DNA from: a virus
Reading direction: 5' to 3' (one strand)
IMG/VR virus record: IMGVR_UViG_3300009840_000002
Span: 1 to 22,837 of that record
DNA: 22,837 bases
Shown: one piece after another, positions 7,866-15,803 of the stretch
How positions within the stretch are numbered: position 1 is the first letter of the stretch
How the letters are laid out: each line of letters begins with the position of its first letter
Notes under the pieces: model-generated
What the model saw: only the letters and a program-made list of their open reading frames with translations
What the model was told of the DNA's origin: nothing
Database searches by the model: none
Translations under genes and position numbers: made by a program

Positions 7866-10800
7866 TCTCGACCTCGGCCCGCTGCCGCTTCCGACCACGG
7901 AGGATCCAGGCCCGAACCCGTTCAAGCAGCTGCCCGACGAGGGGCGGCGCTCGCTCGTCGGCACGCCGGTCGGCGCCATCGGGACGGCGGACCCTGGCCA
8001 TGTCCAGCTGATCACCGACAACTACCACCTGACCGGGATCATGCAGGGGATCGGCCACCTCGGCGAGACCCTGATGCCGGCTGAGCCCGGCTACGATCCC
8101 CACCAGGATCCGCAGCTCGACGGCGACATGCGCCGGATGATGCCGTGGTTCATCGACAGCAAGAGCCACCAGGAGACGGCGGTCCGCAAGGCGCGCTTCG
8201 AGGAGAACTCCGCCCGCGAGGCGCGGGTGTCGGAGCACGGCTACTGGTATCACGCGCTGATCGGCGGGGCGTTGACCCCGGACAACGCGATCCCGGGCGT
8301 CGGCGCCGTCGGTAAGGGTCTCGTGAAAGGCGCGGCGCAGGGCGCGGCCTGGGGCTTCGGGCTCGGCCTCGGCGACGAGGCGATCCGGCTGCGCACCTCG
8401 AACGTCGGCGCCGACGACGTCGACCTGACCTCACTCATGTATGGCACCGCCGCCGGCGCGCTGTTGGGCGGGCTCGGCGGCGGCCTTACGGCTCTGAAGC
8501 GGGATCCCCACGCACAGGTGGGCGCATTCGCGCGGGCCATGGCGGAGGACCATGTCCGGCTCGACGAGCTCGCCACCCGGCCGGGGTTCGATCCGAACAA
8601 GATCGGCTACGAAGCTCTGCCCACGGCTGACCCGCGTGACGTGCGGGCGAAGCCAGTGTTTTTAGAGCTGCAAGAGTTGATGGGGATTGGCGGAGTGTGG
8701 AACCCGGTGGGCTCCGCACTGGGGTGGCTGGTCCAGACGGGCCATCGCGCGATCTCTGATTGGGCGACCCTAGTGGGCGGCGACTTCGCCTTTCTCCTTG
8801 GGGAGAATGCGAAAGGTCAGAGCGCAGGTGCATCCGTTCACCTCCTTGCGGGACGGTGGCGGGCCCTCGGCGCGGATGCGATCCGAGGGATCGACAACGA
8901 TTACGCGACCTACTTGGGATCCCCCGACGCGCTGGCGCCCGTCGGCATGAACCTTCGGGTTCAAGGAGCTAAGCTTGGCGATGCCGTGCGGTCAGCCCGG
9001 GGAAAGACCCGGAGCGATGGTAGGCTTTCCGTCGACGAATACCAGCGGGCTGTGACCCGAGCCCGCATGCAAGGCGGCGTCACGGTCGACACCGAATGGC
9101 TACGGGACAAGAGCCCGGCGGCTGTCAAAGCCGTCAACGACGGCGCCCAAAAGCTGGGGAAATTTCTCGATCAGGCGCGTGAGGAGGCGATCAAGCACGG
9201 TTACTTCGGCCCCGACAGCCTGAAGCAGAAGACCACCAAGCTGCTCGATCGCCACGACAAGAACGCCAAGGAGATCGCGGCGCTCGAGGCCAAGCGGACG
9301 ACCGCCACGGGCGGCACGACGACCACGACCACGACGCCGAACAGCACCACGACGACCACGATCGGGGCCACGCCGGGCACGCTCACCCCCAACGAGGCGG
9401 CGCGGCTGACGTTGCTCAAGCAGCACCAGGCCGAGCTCGAGAAGGAGATCCCCGAGGCAACCTTCAAAGATCGTCGCTACGACACGCTGCGGAGCTCGTA
9501 CACGGCGATGATGGGTGAAGTGGTCCGGCTACGCGGGTTGGTGAAGGACGCGCCCTACGAGGGCCGCAAGGGCTTCTACGACGCGATCCGCCTCCAGATC
9601 GAACAGGCTCGCCCGCTCCACGAGGAGCTGAGGGCGCTCGAGGAAGAGGGGATTTGGGGCTCGCGGCCGTCGCGCGCCCGCTTCGAGATGCAGCCGGTCC
9701 AGACCGGGTTCGCGGCGCCGGATGTTGCGGCCAACCGCAACGTCCCGGGCGAGGGCATGCCGGTCCCGGCCAACGATCAGCCGGGTCTGCCGCCCGGCAT
9801 GGCGCCCCCGGCCAACGACAGGCCGGATGTTTCACGTGAAACATCGGGTGTATCGGCGGGTGATACTGCCGGCGATACCACCATCGAGGTGCAGGGCCAG
9901 GCCGTGAAGGCCTATGCCACCACCGAGCCGGCCTTCAATCCGCCCGCCAACGACAGCGGCGTGACCTTCATGCCGTTCGAGGGGCAGGCCCGCGAGCCGG
10001 TCATCCAAGGCGGCACGAAGGACGAGGCGCTGAACGCCGTCGCCGACCGCGCCCCGAGCTTCGAGGCCTATCGCGACGACGCCCTCAAAGCGGTGGCCGA
10101 GGCGTTCGACAACGGCGGCTTCTCGCCGGAGATGTACGATCGCCTCAAGTATGGCATCGAGATCAAGCTGCCCGCGGACCTCGACGACATCCCGCTCGAC
10201 GAGAGGCACTTCATCGAGAACAAGTTGCTGATCATCGGGATGGACAATTCCGGTCCGGCGATGACGAAGATCAAGCTCGAGGTGATGCTGCGCGAAGCCG
10301 CCGCCAAGCGCATCGAGGCGATCGTCGTGAAGGCGCTCGAGGGCCGCGAGGTCGTGCCGGGCTACGAGACCTTCAAGACCGGCCAGCCCGTGGTGGCCGA
10401 CACCTTCCACGGCACGCGCCGGGTTCTGAAGGACGGCGAGTTCAAGCTCGAGATGTCGGGCACGGGGGCCGGCGGCGGCGACACCGACGGCGTGATCTAC
10501 TCGGCGATGAACCCCGAGACCACGAACGATTACGCGGGCTACCACGGCCCGAGCTCGACGCTCGCCGAGAAGCCGACCAAGACCTCGAGCTATGAGGGCC
10601 TCGACGACGACGTGCTGTGGGCTGGCGACAAGCCAGCCTCGAAAACCTCATGGGAGACGATCGCCGATCCTGACGGCGTCCTGGGCCCCGAGGAGATCGA
10701 CGACGCCTATCAGCAGTACAAGGACGGCTGGGCCGAGAGCAAAGCGCTCGCCGAGCTCGACAAGAAAATCGAGGCGGGCATCGCCAAGCTCGAGGCGGAC

Positions 10801-13269
10801 AAGAAAATCGAGGCGATCTTCGCCGAGCTCGAAGCGCTCGGCGGCAAGACGTCCGACCAGGAGCCGTTCGAACCGGCGCCTGTGACCTTCGGCAAGAAGA
10901 AGCCGACCGGGCCGCTCGATGCTAAGGCGCCGTTCACCTATGACGAGTGGCTGGCGCAGTACCCGCATATCAAGAAGGACAGCGTCGAGGCCATCGAGGC
11001 CATCGAGGGCTATCACATCTACACCGCCGAGTGGACGCCCGCGTCGGCTGGTGCCGACGCAGTGCCGGAGCGCGCGCCGAACGTCGTCATGTCGCGCGTG
11101 CGCATGAACAACCCGCTCGTCTACGACAACGTCGAGGCACTGGGCTGGAGCCCGCAGCGCAACCGCGACCTGATCGCCCGCGCCAGAGCCGAGGGCCGCG
11201 ACGGCGTGATCATCCTCAACACCCGCGACGGCGGTTCGACCGACCACATCTTCATCACCTTCTCGCCGGACCAGATGCGCTGGCGCTTCGACCCCGAGGC
11301 GCACGCGCGCAAGAAGCTGCACGCCAATTTCGTGGAGCGGCTCGGCGAGCCGGTGCCGGTCGGCCGCCCGGACAACGACAACTACCTGCCGCTCGACGAC
11401 GAGACCGAGCTGCCGCGCCGCGCCGATGGCTCGCGCACCGACCGGCTCAGCGACGCCGAGATGGTGAAGCTCGAAGCCAACAACGACAACCGCAAGGGCG
11501 CCGGCAACCCGGCCGACTACAAGGGACCGGAGAGCGATCCGAACTATGTGCCCCGGCTGTGGGACAAGGAGGCGATCCGCGCCAACCCAGACGCCTTGCG
11601 CGAGGCGTTCAGGAAGTGGCACGCCGAGCAGGGCGTCGATCATTTTTCCGACGACGACTGGGCCAAGATCCTCGACAACATCCTGTCCGGCCGCGGCACC
11701 GCGTCGGCCGACGGCACGCCGATCGGCGGCTCGTTCCGCATCGGCCGCAAGCTCGACATCCCGAACGAGCGCGTCACCGACTTCATCGAGGACCGCGCGC
11801 AGGACCTGCTGCACTTCTACTCCGGCCGCTTCGGGCCGGGCTTCGAGATGCACCGCATGCTCGGCTCGCGCGACGGCCGGCTGTCGATGTACGACGCGCA
11901 GCTGCAGGCGATCAGCGAGCGCCAGGGCACCGAGCAGGAGCTGTTGAACTTCGCGGCCCAGACCCGCAAGCGGCAGGAGTTCCTGCGCGACCAGGTCCTC
12001 GGCGACCTCGCCTCGAAGGACGAGCTGACCTACACCAAGGTCGGGGTCGAGGCCATCAAGGCGTGGGTCATGACGACCTCGATGGGCAAGGTGCTGTTCT
12101 CGCAGATCCCCGAGATCGCGCGGCCGATGATGGTGCACGGCTTCACGACCAATTATCAGTTCATGACCGAGACCGTGATCGGCAACATGGCGGGCTTCAA
12201 GCAGGAGCTCGGCCACCTGCTGCCGGTGGTCGGCGAGGTGCTCGACACCGTGCTCGGCATGGCGGGCTATCGCATGTTCGAGATGGGCGACCTCACCAGC
12301 CTGCCCGGCAGCCGCGGCGCGGAGCGGGCGCGCGCCGTGCTCAAGCCGTTCCTCGATTTCGCCAACGGCCCCTACAACATTTTGAATTTAATGGGCCCGA
12401 TCACCGACGTGATGAAGGGCTACACCATGGTGCTGTCTTCGCACCTGTTGATCGAGGACATCCAGCGGGTGGCGCGCGGGACCGCCGGCAAGAAGACGAT
12501 CGCGCGGCTCGGCGGCGTCGGCCTCAACAACGAGACCGTGGCTGCCCTCGCGGCCATGCCGTTCGACAAGTCGGGACGCTTGAACCTATCCAACTTCGAC
12601 GCATGGCCGGAGGGCAACGAGGTCCTGAAGCAGCGCTTCGCGGCAGCGATCCGCGGTGAGGTGAACCGGGTCATCAACACGCCGGGTCCCTCGACCAAGA
12701 GCGCCATTCAGCAGGGATACCTGGACTACGCGGAAGGGCGGCGGCAGCACGCGCTGCTCACCATCCCGTTCCAGTTCCTGAGCTGGGGTCTGGCGGCCTC
12801 GCAGAAGGTGACGCTGTCCGCGCTGCAGGGGCGTGACGCCTCGATGTTCTCGGGCGCCATGGGCATGGTCGGGCTGACCATCCTGTCGCAGTACCTCAAG
12901 ACCAGCGACGCCGCCTGGGAGCGGATGCCCTGGGAGGAGAAGGTTCTGTCGGGGGTCGAGCAGTCGGGGGTGCTCGGGATCTGGGGCAACCTCAACGGCA
13001 TGCTCGAGCGCGGCACCATGGGCCAGCTCGGGATGCGCCCGAGCCTCGGGCTGCCGCCGCAGTTCGGCGATCCCGAGAACACCGACCCGCTCGAGACCAT
13101 CGGCGGCGCCGGCACCACCAAGCTGATCGACGCCTGGCGCTACTTCGCGGATCCGACCCTGCCGGACTGGCGCAAGGCGGCGATCGGCCGGCGGGCCATC
13201 CCGCTCAACGACATCTGGCTGTGGGGTGGCCTGGTCAAGGACGCGCAGCGCGCCTGGAACCAGCCCTAA
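7858..13269 (+). CDS. Giant internal virion/ejection protein (gp16-like position) with ART-like region
   Basis: This 1803-aa protein should form part of the ejected channel. The N-terminal part has Gly/Ala-rich hydrophobic segments (residues ~138-175 and ~195-217) suited to membrane insertion. Residues 481-505 are a Thr-rich tract and ~620-700 a Pro/Asn-rich disordered linker that holds a parS palindrome. Residues ~846-1150 resemble an ART-PolyVal ADP-ribosyltransferase: 'TFHGT' (H851), 'GVIYSAMNPETTNDYAGY' (Y881), 'MNNPLVYDN' (~1083-1091), 'GRDGVIILN' and 'FITFSPDQM'. A charged ~120-residue insertion splits this region. From ~1230 on, 'NYVPRLW' and 'FSQIPEIARPMMVHG' belong to the conserved C-terminal part of such phage proteins. 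No lytic transglycosylase motif was found. Catalysis is unproven because the third active-site residue is not clear. Codon use changes at residues ~255-440. Confidence 0.78.
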   Translation: MDDLDLGPLPLPTTEDPGPNPFKQLPDEGRRSLVGTPVGAIGTADPGHVQLITDNYHLTGIMQGIGHLGETLMPAEPGYDPHQDPQLDGDMRRMMPWFIDSKSHQETAVRKARFEENSAREARVSEHGYWYHALIGGALTPDNAIPGVGAVGKGLVKGAAQGAAWGFGLGLGDEAIRLRTSNVGADDVDLTSLMYGTAAGALLGGLGGGLTALKRDPHAQVGAFARAMAEDHVRLDELATRPGFDPNKIGYEALPTADPRDVRAKPVFLELQELMGIGGVWNPVGSALGWLVQTGHRAISDWATLVGGDFAFLLGENAKGQSAGASVHLLAGRWRALGADAIRGIDNDYATYLGSPDALAPVGMNLRVQGAKLGDAVRSARGKTRSDGRLSVDEYQRAVTRARMQGGVTVDTEWLRDKSPAAVKAVNDGAQKLGKFLDQAREEAIKHGYFGPDSLKQKTTKLLDRHDKNAKEIAALEAKRTTATGGTTTTTTTPNSTTTTTIGATPGTLTPNEAARLTLLKQHQAELEKEIPEATFKDRRYDTLRSSYTAMMGEVVRLRGLVKDAPYEGRKGFYDAIRLQIEQARPLHEELRALEEEGIWGSRPSRARFEMQPVQTGFAAPDVAANRNVPGEGMPVPANDQPGLPPGMAPPANDRPDVSRETSGVSAGDTAGDTTIEVQGQAVKAYATTEPAFNPPANDSGVTFMPFEGQAREPVIQGGTKDEALNAVADRAPSFEAYRDDALKAVAEAFDNGGFSPEMYDRLKYGIEIKLPADLDDIPLDERHFIENKLLIIGMDNSGPAMTKIKLEVMLREAAAKRIEAIVVKALEGREVVPGYETFKTGQPVVADTFHGTRRVLKDGEFKLEMSGTGAGGGDTDGVIYSAMNPETTNDYAGYHGPSSTLAEKPTKTSSYEGLDDDVLWAGDKPASKTSWETIADPDGVLGPEEIDDAYQQYKDGWAESKALAELDKKIEAGIAKLEADKKIEAIFAELEALGGKTSDQEPFEPAPVTFGKKKPTGPLDAKAPFTYDEWLAQYPHIKKDSVEAIEAIEGYHIYTAEWTPASAGADAVPERAPNVVMSRVRMNNPLVYDNVEALGWSPQRNRDLIARARAEGRDGVIILNTRDGGSTDHIFITFSPDQMRWRFDPEAHARKKLHANFVERLGEPVPVGRPDNDNYLPLDDETELPRRADGSRTDRLSDAEMVKLEANNDNRKGAGNPADYKGPESDPNYVPRLWDKEAIRANPDALREAFRKWHAEQGVDHFSDDDWAKILDNILSGRGTASADGTPIGGSFRIGRKLDIPNERVTDFIEDRAQDLLHFYSGRFGPGFEMHRMLGSRDGRLSMYDAQLQAISERQGTEQELLNFAAQTRKRQEFLRDQVLGDLASKDELTYTKVGVEAIKAWVMTTSMGKVLFSQIPEIARPMMVHGFTTNYQFMTETVIGNMAGFKQELGHLLPVVGEVLDTVLGMAGYRMFEMGDLTSLPGSRGAERARAVLKPFLDFANGPYNILNLMGPITDVMKGYTMVLSSHLLIEDIQRVARGTAGKKTIARLGGVGLNNETVAALAAMPFDKSGRLNLSNFDAWPEGNEVLKQRFAAAIRGEVNRVINTPGPSTKSAIQQGYLDYAEGRRQHALLTIPFQFLSWGLAASQKVTLSALQGRDASMFSGAMGMVGLTILSQYLKTSDAAWERMPWEEKVLSGVEQSGVLGIWGNLNGMLERGTMGQLGMRPSLGLPPQFGDPENTDPLETIGGAGTTKLIDAWRYFADPTLPDWRKAAIGRRAIPLNDIWLWGGLVKDAQRAWNQP
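9826..9845. promoter_or_regulatory. Canonical parS centromere-like site inside the ejection-protein gene
   Basis: GATGTTTCACGTGAAACATC is a perfect 20-bp palindrome whose inner 16 bases (9828-9843) equal the bacterial chromosomal parS consensus bound by ParB/Spo0J. It encodes D657-V-S-R-E-T662 of the 1803-aa protein. All six codons (GAT GTT TCA CGT GAA ACA) end in A or T in a gene where most codons end in G or C, and the surrounding peptide is a Pro/Asn/Gly-rich linker with little constraint. Nucleotide-level selection is the simplest reading. ParB binding itself is inferred. Confidence 0.8.
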
Positions 13270-13304
13270 GAGTGCATCCCCCCTCCGGGGGGGAGCGGGT
13301 AAGC
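13268..13304 (+). repeat. Dispersed spacer repeat, copy B, with G/C-run hairpin
   Basis: AAGAGTGCATCCC (13268-13280) repeats the 13-mer at 232-244 and again leads into facing C- and G-runs (CCCCCCTCCGGGGGGG), which can fold as a 6-bp GC stem with a TCCG loop. It begins in the stop codon of the ejection-protein gene and lies 42 bases before the tail-fibre start. No T-run follows. The role could be RNA processing, attenuation or a phage-specific signal. Confidence 0.6.
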
Positions 13305-13345
13305 CGGGTCCATGAGCTGGCACAGCCAGCCGTGGGGGACCCTGG

Positions 13346-14671
13346 ATGGCCATGCTCGTCAACGCCGTGACGCCGCGGGTGGAGTACACCGCTACGTCCG
13401 GGCAGACCGTATTCACGGTGCCCTTCGAGTGGCTCGACGACGACGATCTCGAGGTCTACGTCGAAGGAGTCGAGGCCGACTTCACGGCGACCGGCGCCGG
13501 GGTCACGGGCGGCGGCTCGATCACGCTCGATACCGGCGCGGTGCTCGGCGATACCGTGGTGATCCTGCGCAACACCGAGATCCAGCGGCTCACCGACTTC
13601 CCGACCTCCGGCCCGTTCGACATCGAGCAGCTCAACCTCGAGCTCGACAACATCACGATGATCTTGCAGGAGCTGCGCGAGTTCGACGGCCGCGTGATGG
13701 CGCTCGATGCCACGGCCGCCGAGGACGAGGCGTCCTGGGATGCGCAGGGCCGGCGCATCATCAACGTCGGTGACGCCGAGGACAGCAAGGACGCCATCAA
13801 TAAGGACATGGCGATCCTGCTCGCCGAGATCGCGGCGATCGAATTGGGTGGCGGCACGGGCGGCAGCGGCGGGGGCGGGGGCGACGGCTACACCACGGTG
13901 CAGATCGACTACCTGCTGCAGACGCTGGAGAGCGACCTCACCACGCTGATCACCACGACCGTCAACTCGACGGTCACGACCCAGATCGCAGCCGCGCTGT
14001 CGACGAGCTACCGCATCCGCGAGATCGCGACGTTCACCGGACCTGGAACGCTGGCGATCCCCGACTGGTGCGTGGCCTATCGCTTCATCCCCTGCGGCGG
14101 CGGCGGCGGCGGCGGCTATGCCGACGGCGAGGGCGTCGGCGAGATCGGCGCCGGCAACGGCGGCGGCGGCGCCGCGACCGCCGTGTCGCCGTTCATCGAG
14201 AAGGGCAGCGCGACCCTGTTCACCGTGACGATCGGCGCGGCCGGCACCGGCGGCATTGCCTCGACCCTGACCCCGGCGACGCACGGCGGCACGACCACCG
14301 TCACGGATGGCACCAACACGACCACCGCCCAGGGCGGCCGGGCGGCCGGCTCGTCGGGCTCGACCACGGTCGACGCCCGCGCGAGCTCCTCGCCCGGCAA
14401 CGGCGGCTACACCTGCACCGGCCACCAGTACGTGATCCCCGGCCACAACGGTGAGCGCGGGGTGATCTTCGGCGTCGCGGGCAACGGCTTCGGCGGCGGT
14501 GGCGGCAACTCGTTCTTCGGCCGCGCCGGTCCTTCGAACGACGACAACCAGTCGGGCTATGGCGGCTCGGGCTACGGCGCCGGCGGCGGCGGCGGGTTCT
14601 CGGTCGGCACCTCCAACCGCAATGGCGGCGCCGGCACGGCCGGCCTCGCCCTCATCGAGATGTACGAATGA
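13346..14671 (+). CDS. Tail fibre: T7 gp17-like anchor with glycine-rich receptor-binding tip
   Basis: This 441-aa protein has three visible parts. Residues ~14-113 match the T7 tail-fibre N-terminal domain that docks on the tail: 'YTATSGQTVFTVPFEW', 'VEGVEADF', 'VVILRNTEIQRLTDF' and 'LNLELDNITMILQEL'. Residues ~125-165 and 183-225 are helical, likely trimeric coiled coil, joined by a Gly-rich hinge (168-181). From C250 on the chain is glycine-rich, starting with seven Gly (a GGC x7 tract at 14096-14116) and continuing with repeated GGGGG, GAGNGGGG and YGGSGYGAGGGGG motifs. Such tips form polyglycine-II bundles in known phage adhesins, so I infer receptor binding here. ATG 13346 has GGGGGA upstream. 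The stop overlaps the endolysin start (ATGA). Confidence 0.85.
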   Translation: MAMLVNAVTPRVEYTATSGQTVFTVPFEWLDDDDLEVYVEGVEADFTATGAGVTGGGSITLDTGAVLGDTVVILRNTEIQRLTDFPTSGPFDIEQLNLELDNITMILQELREFDGRVMALDATAAEDEASWDAQGRRIINVGDAEDSKDAINKDMAILLAEIAAIELGGGTGGSGGGGGDGYTTVQIDYLLQTLESDLTTLITTTVNSTVTTQIAAALSTSYRIREIATFTGPGTLAIPDWCVAYRFIPCGGGGGGGYADGEGVGEIGAGNGGGGAATAVSPFIEKGSATLFTVTIGAAGTGGIASTLTPATHGGTTTVTDGTNTTTAQGGRAAGSSGSTTVDARASSSPGNGGYTCTGHQYVIPGHNGERGVIFGVAGNGFGGGGGNSFFGRAGPSNDDNQSGYGGSGYGAGGGGGFSVGTSNRNGGAGTAGLALIEMYE

Positions 14672-15228
14672 GTTGTCTTCCGCCTGCGTTTCAGTGGCTC
14701 GCGAACGAGATCGCGCCCAAGCATCTGCTTCATGCGCTCGGCCTGTACGGGATCAAGGAGCGGATCGGCCAGACCGGCAAGGTCGACAACCCGGTCATCC
14801 TCGATTGGGCGCGCGAGCTCGGGGCGCTCGAGGTGTTCACCTCGACGCGCGTCCCGTGGTGCGGGCTGTTCCTCGCCAAGGTCATGCACGAGGCGGGGCG
14901 GCCGGCGCCGTCGGCGTTCTACCGGGCCCAGGAGTGGGGCCAGTGGGGGATCGCCTGCGGCGGCGGCCCGTCGCTCGGCGACGTGCTGACGTTCTGGCGC
15001 GACGGCGGCGGGCACGTCGGACTGTACGTCGGCGAGGGTCTCGTCAAGGGAACGAAGGTCTACTGGGTTCTGGGGGGAAATCAGAATGACCAGGTGTCGA
15101 TCGTGCCGCTCGCGCAAAGCCGCTTATCGACCGCCCGGCGACCGGCCTATGTCGCGAAGCCGGCGAACGTCCGGCGTGTCTTCATCACCGCCACCACCGC
15201 CGACACCCTCTCCCGTAACGAGGCCTGA
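14668..15228 (+). CDS. Endolysin, TIGR02594/CHAP-like cysteine peptidase
   Basis: This 186-aa protein fits the TIGR02594 group related to CHAP and NlpC/P60 peptidoglycan hydrolases. It shows 'ILDWARELG', then PWCGLFLAKV with nucleophile candidate C65, then 'GDVLTFWRDGGGHVGLYVGEG' with H116, then 'VLGGNQNDQVSIVPL' with N138 as third polar residue. No signal peptide is present, so export would depend on a holin. The next gene is a membrane-protein candidate for that job. The start lies in an ATGA overlap with the tail-fibre gene. The last ~40 residues after the domain are basic and of unknown use. Together with the virion M15 domain, this window holds two different wall-degrading activities. 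Confidence 0.82.
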   Translation: MSCLPPAFQWLANEIAPKHLLHALGLYGIKERIGQTGKVDNPVILDWARELGALEVFTSTRVPWCGLFLAKVMHEAGRPAPSAFYRAQEWGQWGIACGGGPSLGDVLTFWRDGGGHVGLYVGEGLVKGTKVYWVLGGNQNDQVSIVPLAQSRLSTARRPAYVAKPANVRRVFITATTADTLSRNEA

Positions 15229-15229
15229 G

Positions 15230-15436
15230 ATGAACGAGATCAAGAACCTGTTGCAGTCCAAAACCGTGTGGTCGAACATCATTGGGATCGCGTCGCTCTT
15301 GTCGCCGTCGGCCGCCAAGATCCTGCTCGGCGTCGATCCCGGCGCCATCGCCGAGGCGGTCTCGAACGGCATCGCGTTCGTCGCGTTCCTGACCTCGACG
15401 TGGTCGCGGATCGTCGCAACAAAGCGCCTCGTGTAA
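15230..15436 (+). CDS. Small membrane protein, holin candidate
   Basis: The product is 68 aa and begins MNEIKNLLQSKTVWSNIIGI. It has two hydrophobic segments (about residues 15-34 and 44-60) and ends in the basic tail 'SRIVATKRLV'. Size, position directly after the endolysin and the two-helix pattern resemble class II holins such as T7 gp17.5 (67 aa). Similar small phage proteins with a 'SKTVW ... IxATKR' layout are common, often without proven function. GAGG at 15220-15223 precedes the ATG by six bases and lies within the end of the endolysin gene. Holin function is inferred from context only. Confidence 0.7.
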   Translation: MNEIKNLLQSKTVWSNIIGIASLLSPSAAKILLGVDPGAIAEAVSNGIAFVAFLTSTWSRIVATKRLV

Positions 15437-15441
15437 CCGTT

Positions 15442-15466
15442 CAACATGGGTTCTTAACCCATGTTG
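15442..15466 (+). other. Perfect 11-bp inverted repeat next to a GGAGG site
   Basis: CAACATGGGTT (15442-15452) and AACCCATGTTG (15456-15466) are exact inverted repeats with a 3-base loop CTT. The stem begins five bases after the stop of the holin candidate, and its last base is the first G of GGAGG (15466-15470). It could be a weak terminator, an RNase III-type site, or a structure shaping translation of the next gene. Confidence 0.65.
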
Positions 15467-15477
15467 GAGGTCTTCGG

Positions 15478-15530
15478 TGCATCCCCAAAACGCTGCCGCT
15501 TTGAGATCGTCCCGCCCAGGGGGGTGGGTC
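15478..15530 (+). repeat. Diverged/split copy C of the spacer repeat
   Basis: TGCATCCC at 15478-15485 matches the left part of copies A and B. After a 25-bp unrelated stretch, CCCGCCCAGGGGGGTGGGT (15511-15529) matches the right part of copy A (CCCGCCC...GGGGGGTGGGT). It lies directly before ATG 15531, so its G-run may also serve as the ribosome-binding site. Confidence 0.5.
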
Positions 15531-15803
15531 ATGGTGTTGGGCAAACTGATCGAGTTCGACGGCAAGATCCCGGTGTGGGCGCTGCTCACCATGGGGGTCG
15601 CGCAGGTTCTCTACGGCTACCAGGCGCTCAACGATCTCGACAAGCGGCTGACGCTGCGCGAGCAATCGAGCGCCCAGTACAGCTTGATCGTGGACAAGCT
15701 TCAGCTCGACCAGCGTGAGGTCATGGCGATGAAGGGCGACATCTCGACACTGAAAGAGTTGTTGGTACGCATCGAGCGCAAGCTTGATAACCCGCCGCGG
15801 TGA
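15531..15803 (+). CDS. Small membrane-anchored coiled-coil protein, possible i-spanin
   Basis: The 90-aa product starts MVLGKLIEFDGKIPVWALLT, has one membrane helix (residues ~13-30) and then a charged helical, coiled-coil-like domain (KRLTLREQSSAQYSLIVDKL ... LKELLVRIERKLDNPP). This is the topology of inner-membrane spanins such as T7 gp18.5 and would fit the lysis cassette, but the size is small and no outer-membrane partner gene was recognised. I preferred ATG 15531 because bases upstream match a noncoding spacer repeat. A GTG at 15477 with an excellent GGAGG site would add 18 residues and cannot be excluded. It is the last rightward gene before the convergent terminator. Confidence 0.65.
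   Translation: MVLGKLIEFDGKIPVWALLTMGVAQVLYGYQALNDLDKRLTLREQSSAQYSLIVDKLQLDQREVMAMKGDISTLKELLVRIERKLDNPPR

Noticed and set aside
7858-13269. Giant virion protein as an N4-type virion RNA polymerase
   Set aside because: It is much shorter than the N4 enzyme, I see no polymerase motifs, and its order and C-terminal motifs fit gp16-like ejection proteins. The GC hairpins are therefore not proposed as N4-type promoters.
15477-15530. GTG start giving a 108-residue version of the membrane/coiled-coil protein
   Set aside because: It has a fine GGAGG site, but the added residues are encoded by sequence matching a noncoding spacer repeat elsewhere. It is kept only as an alternative start.
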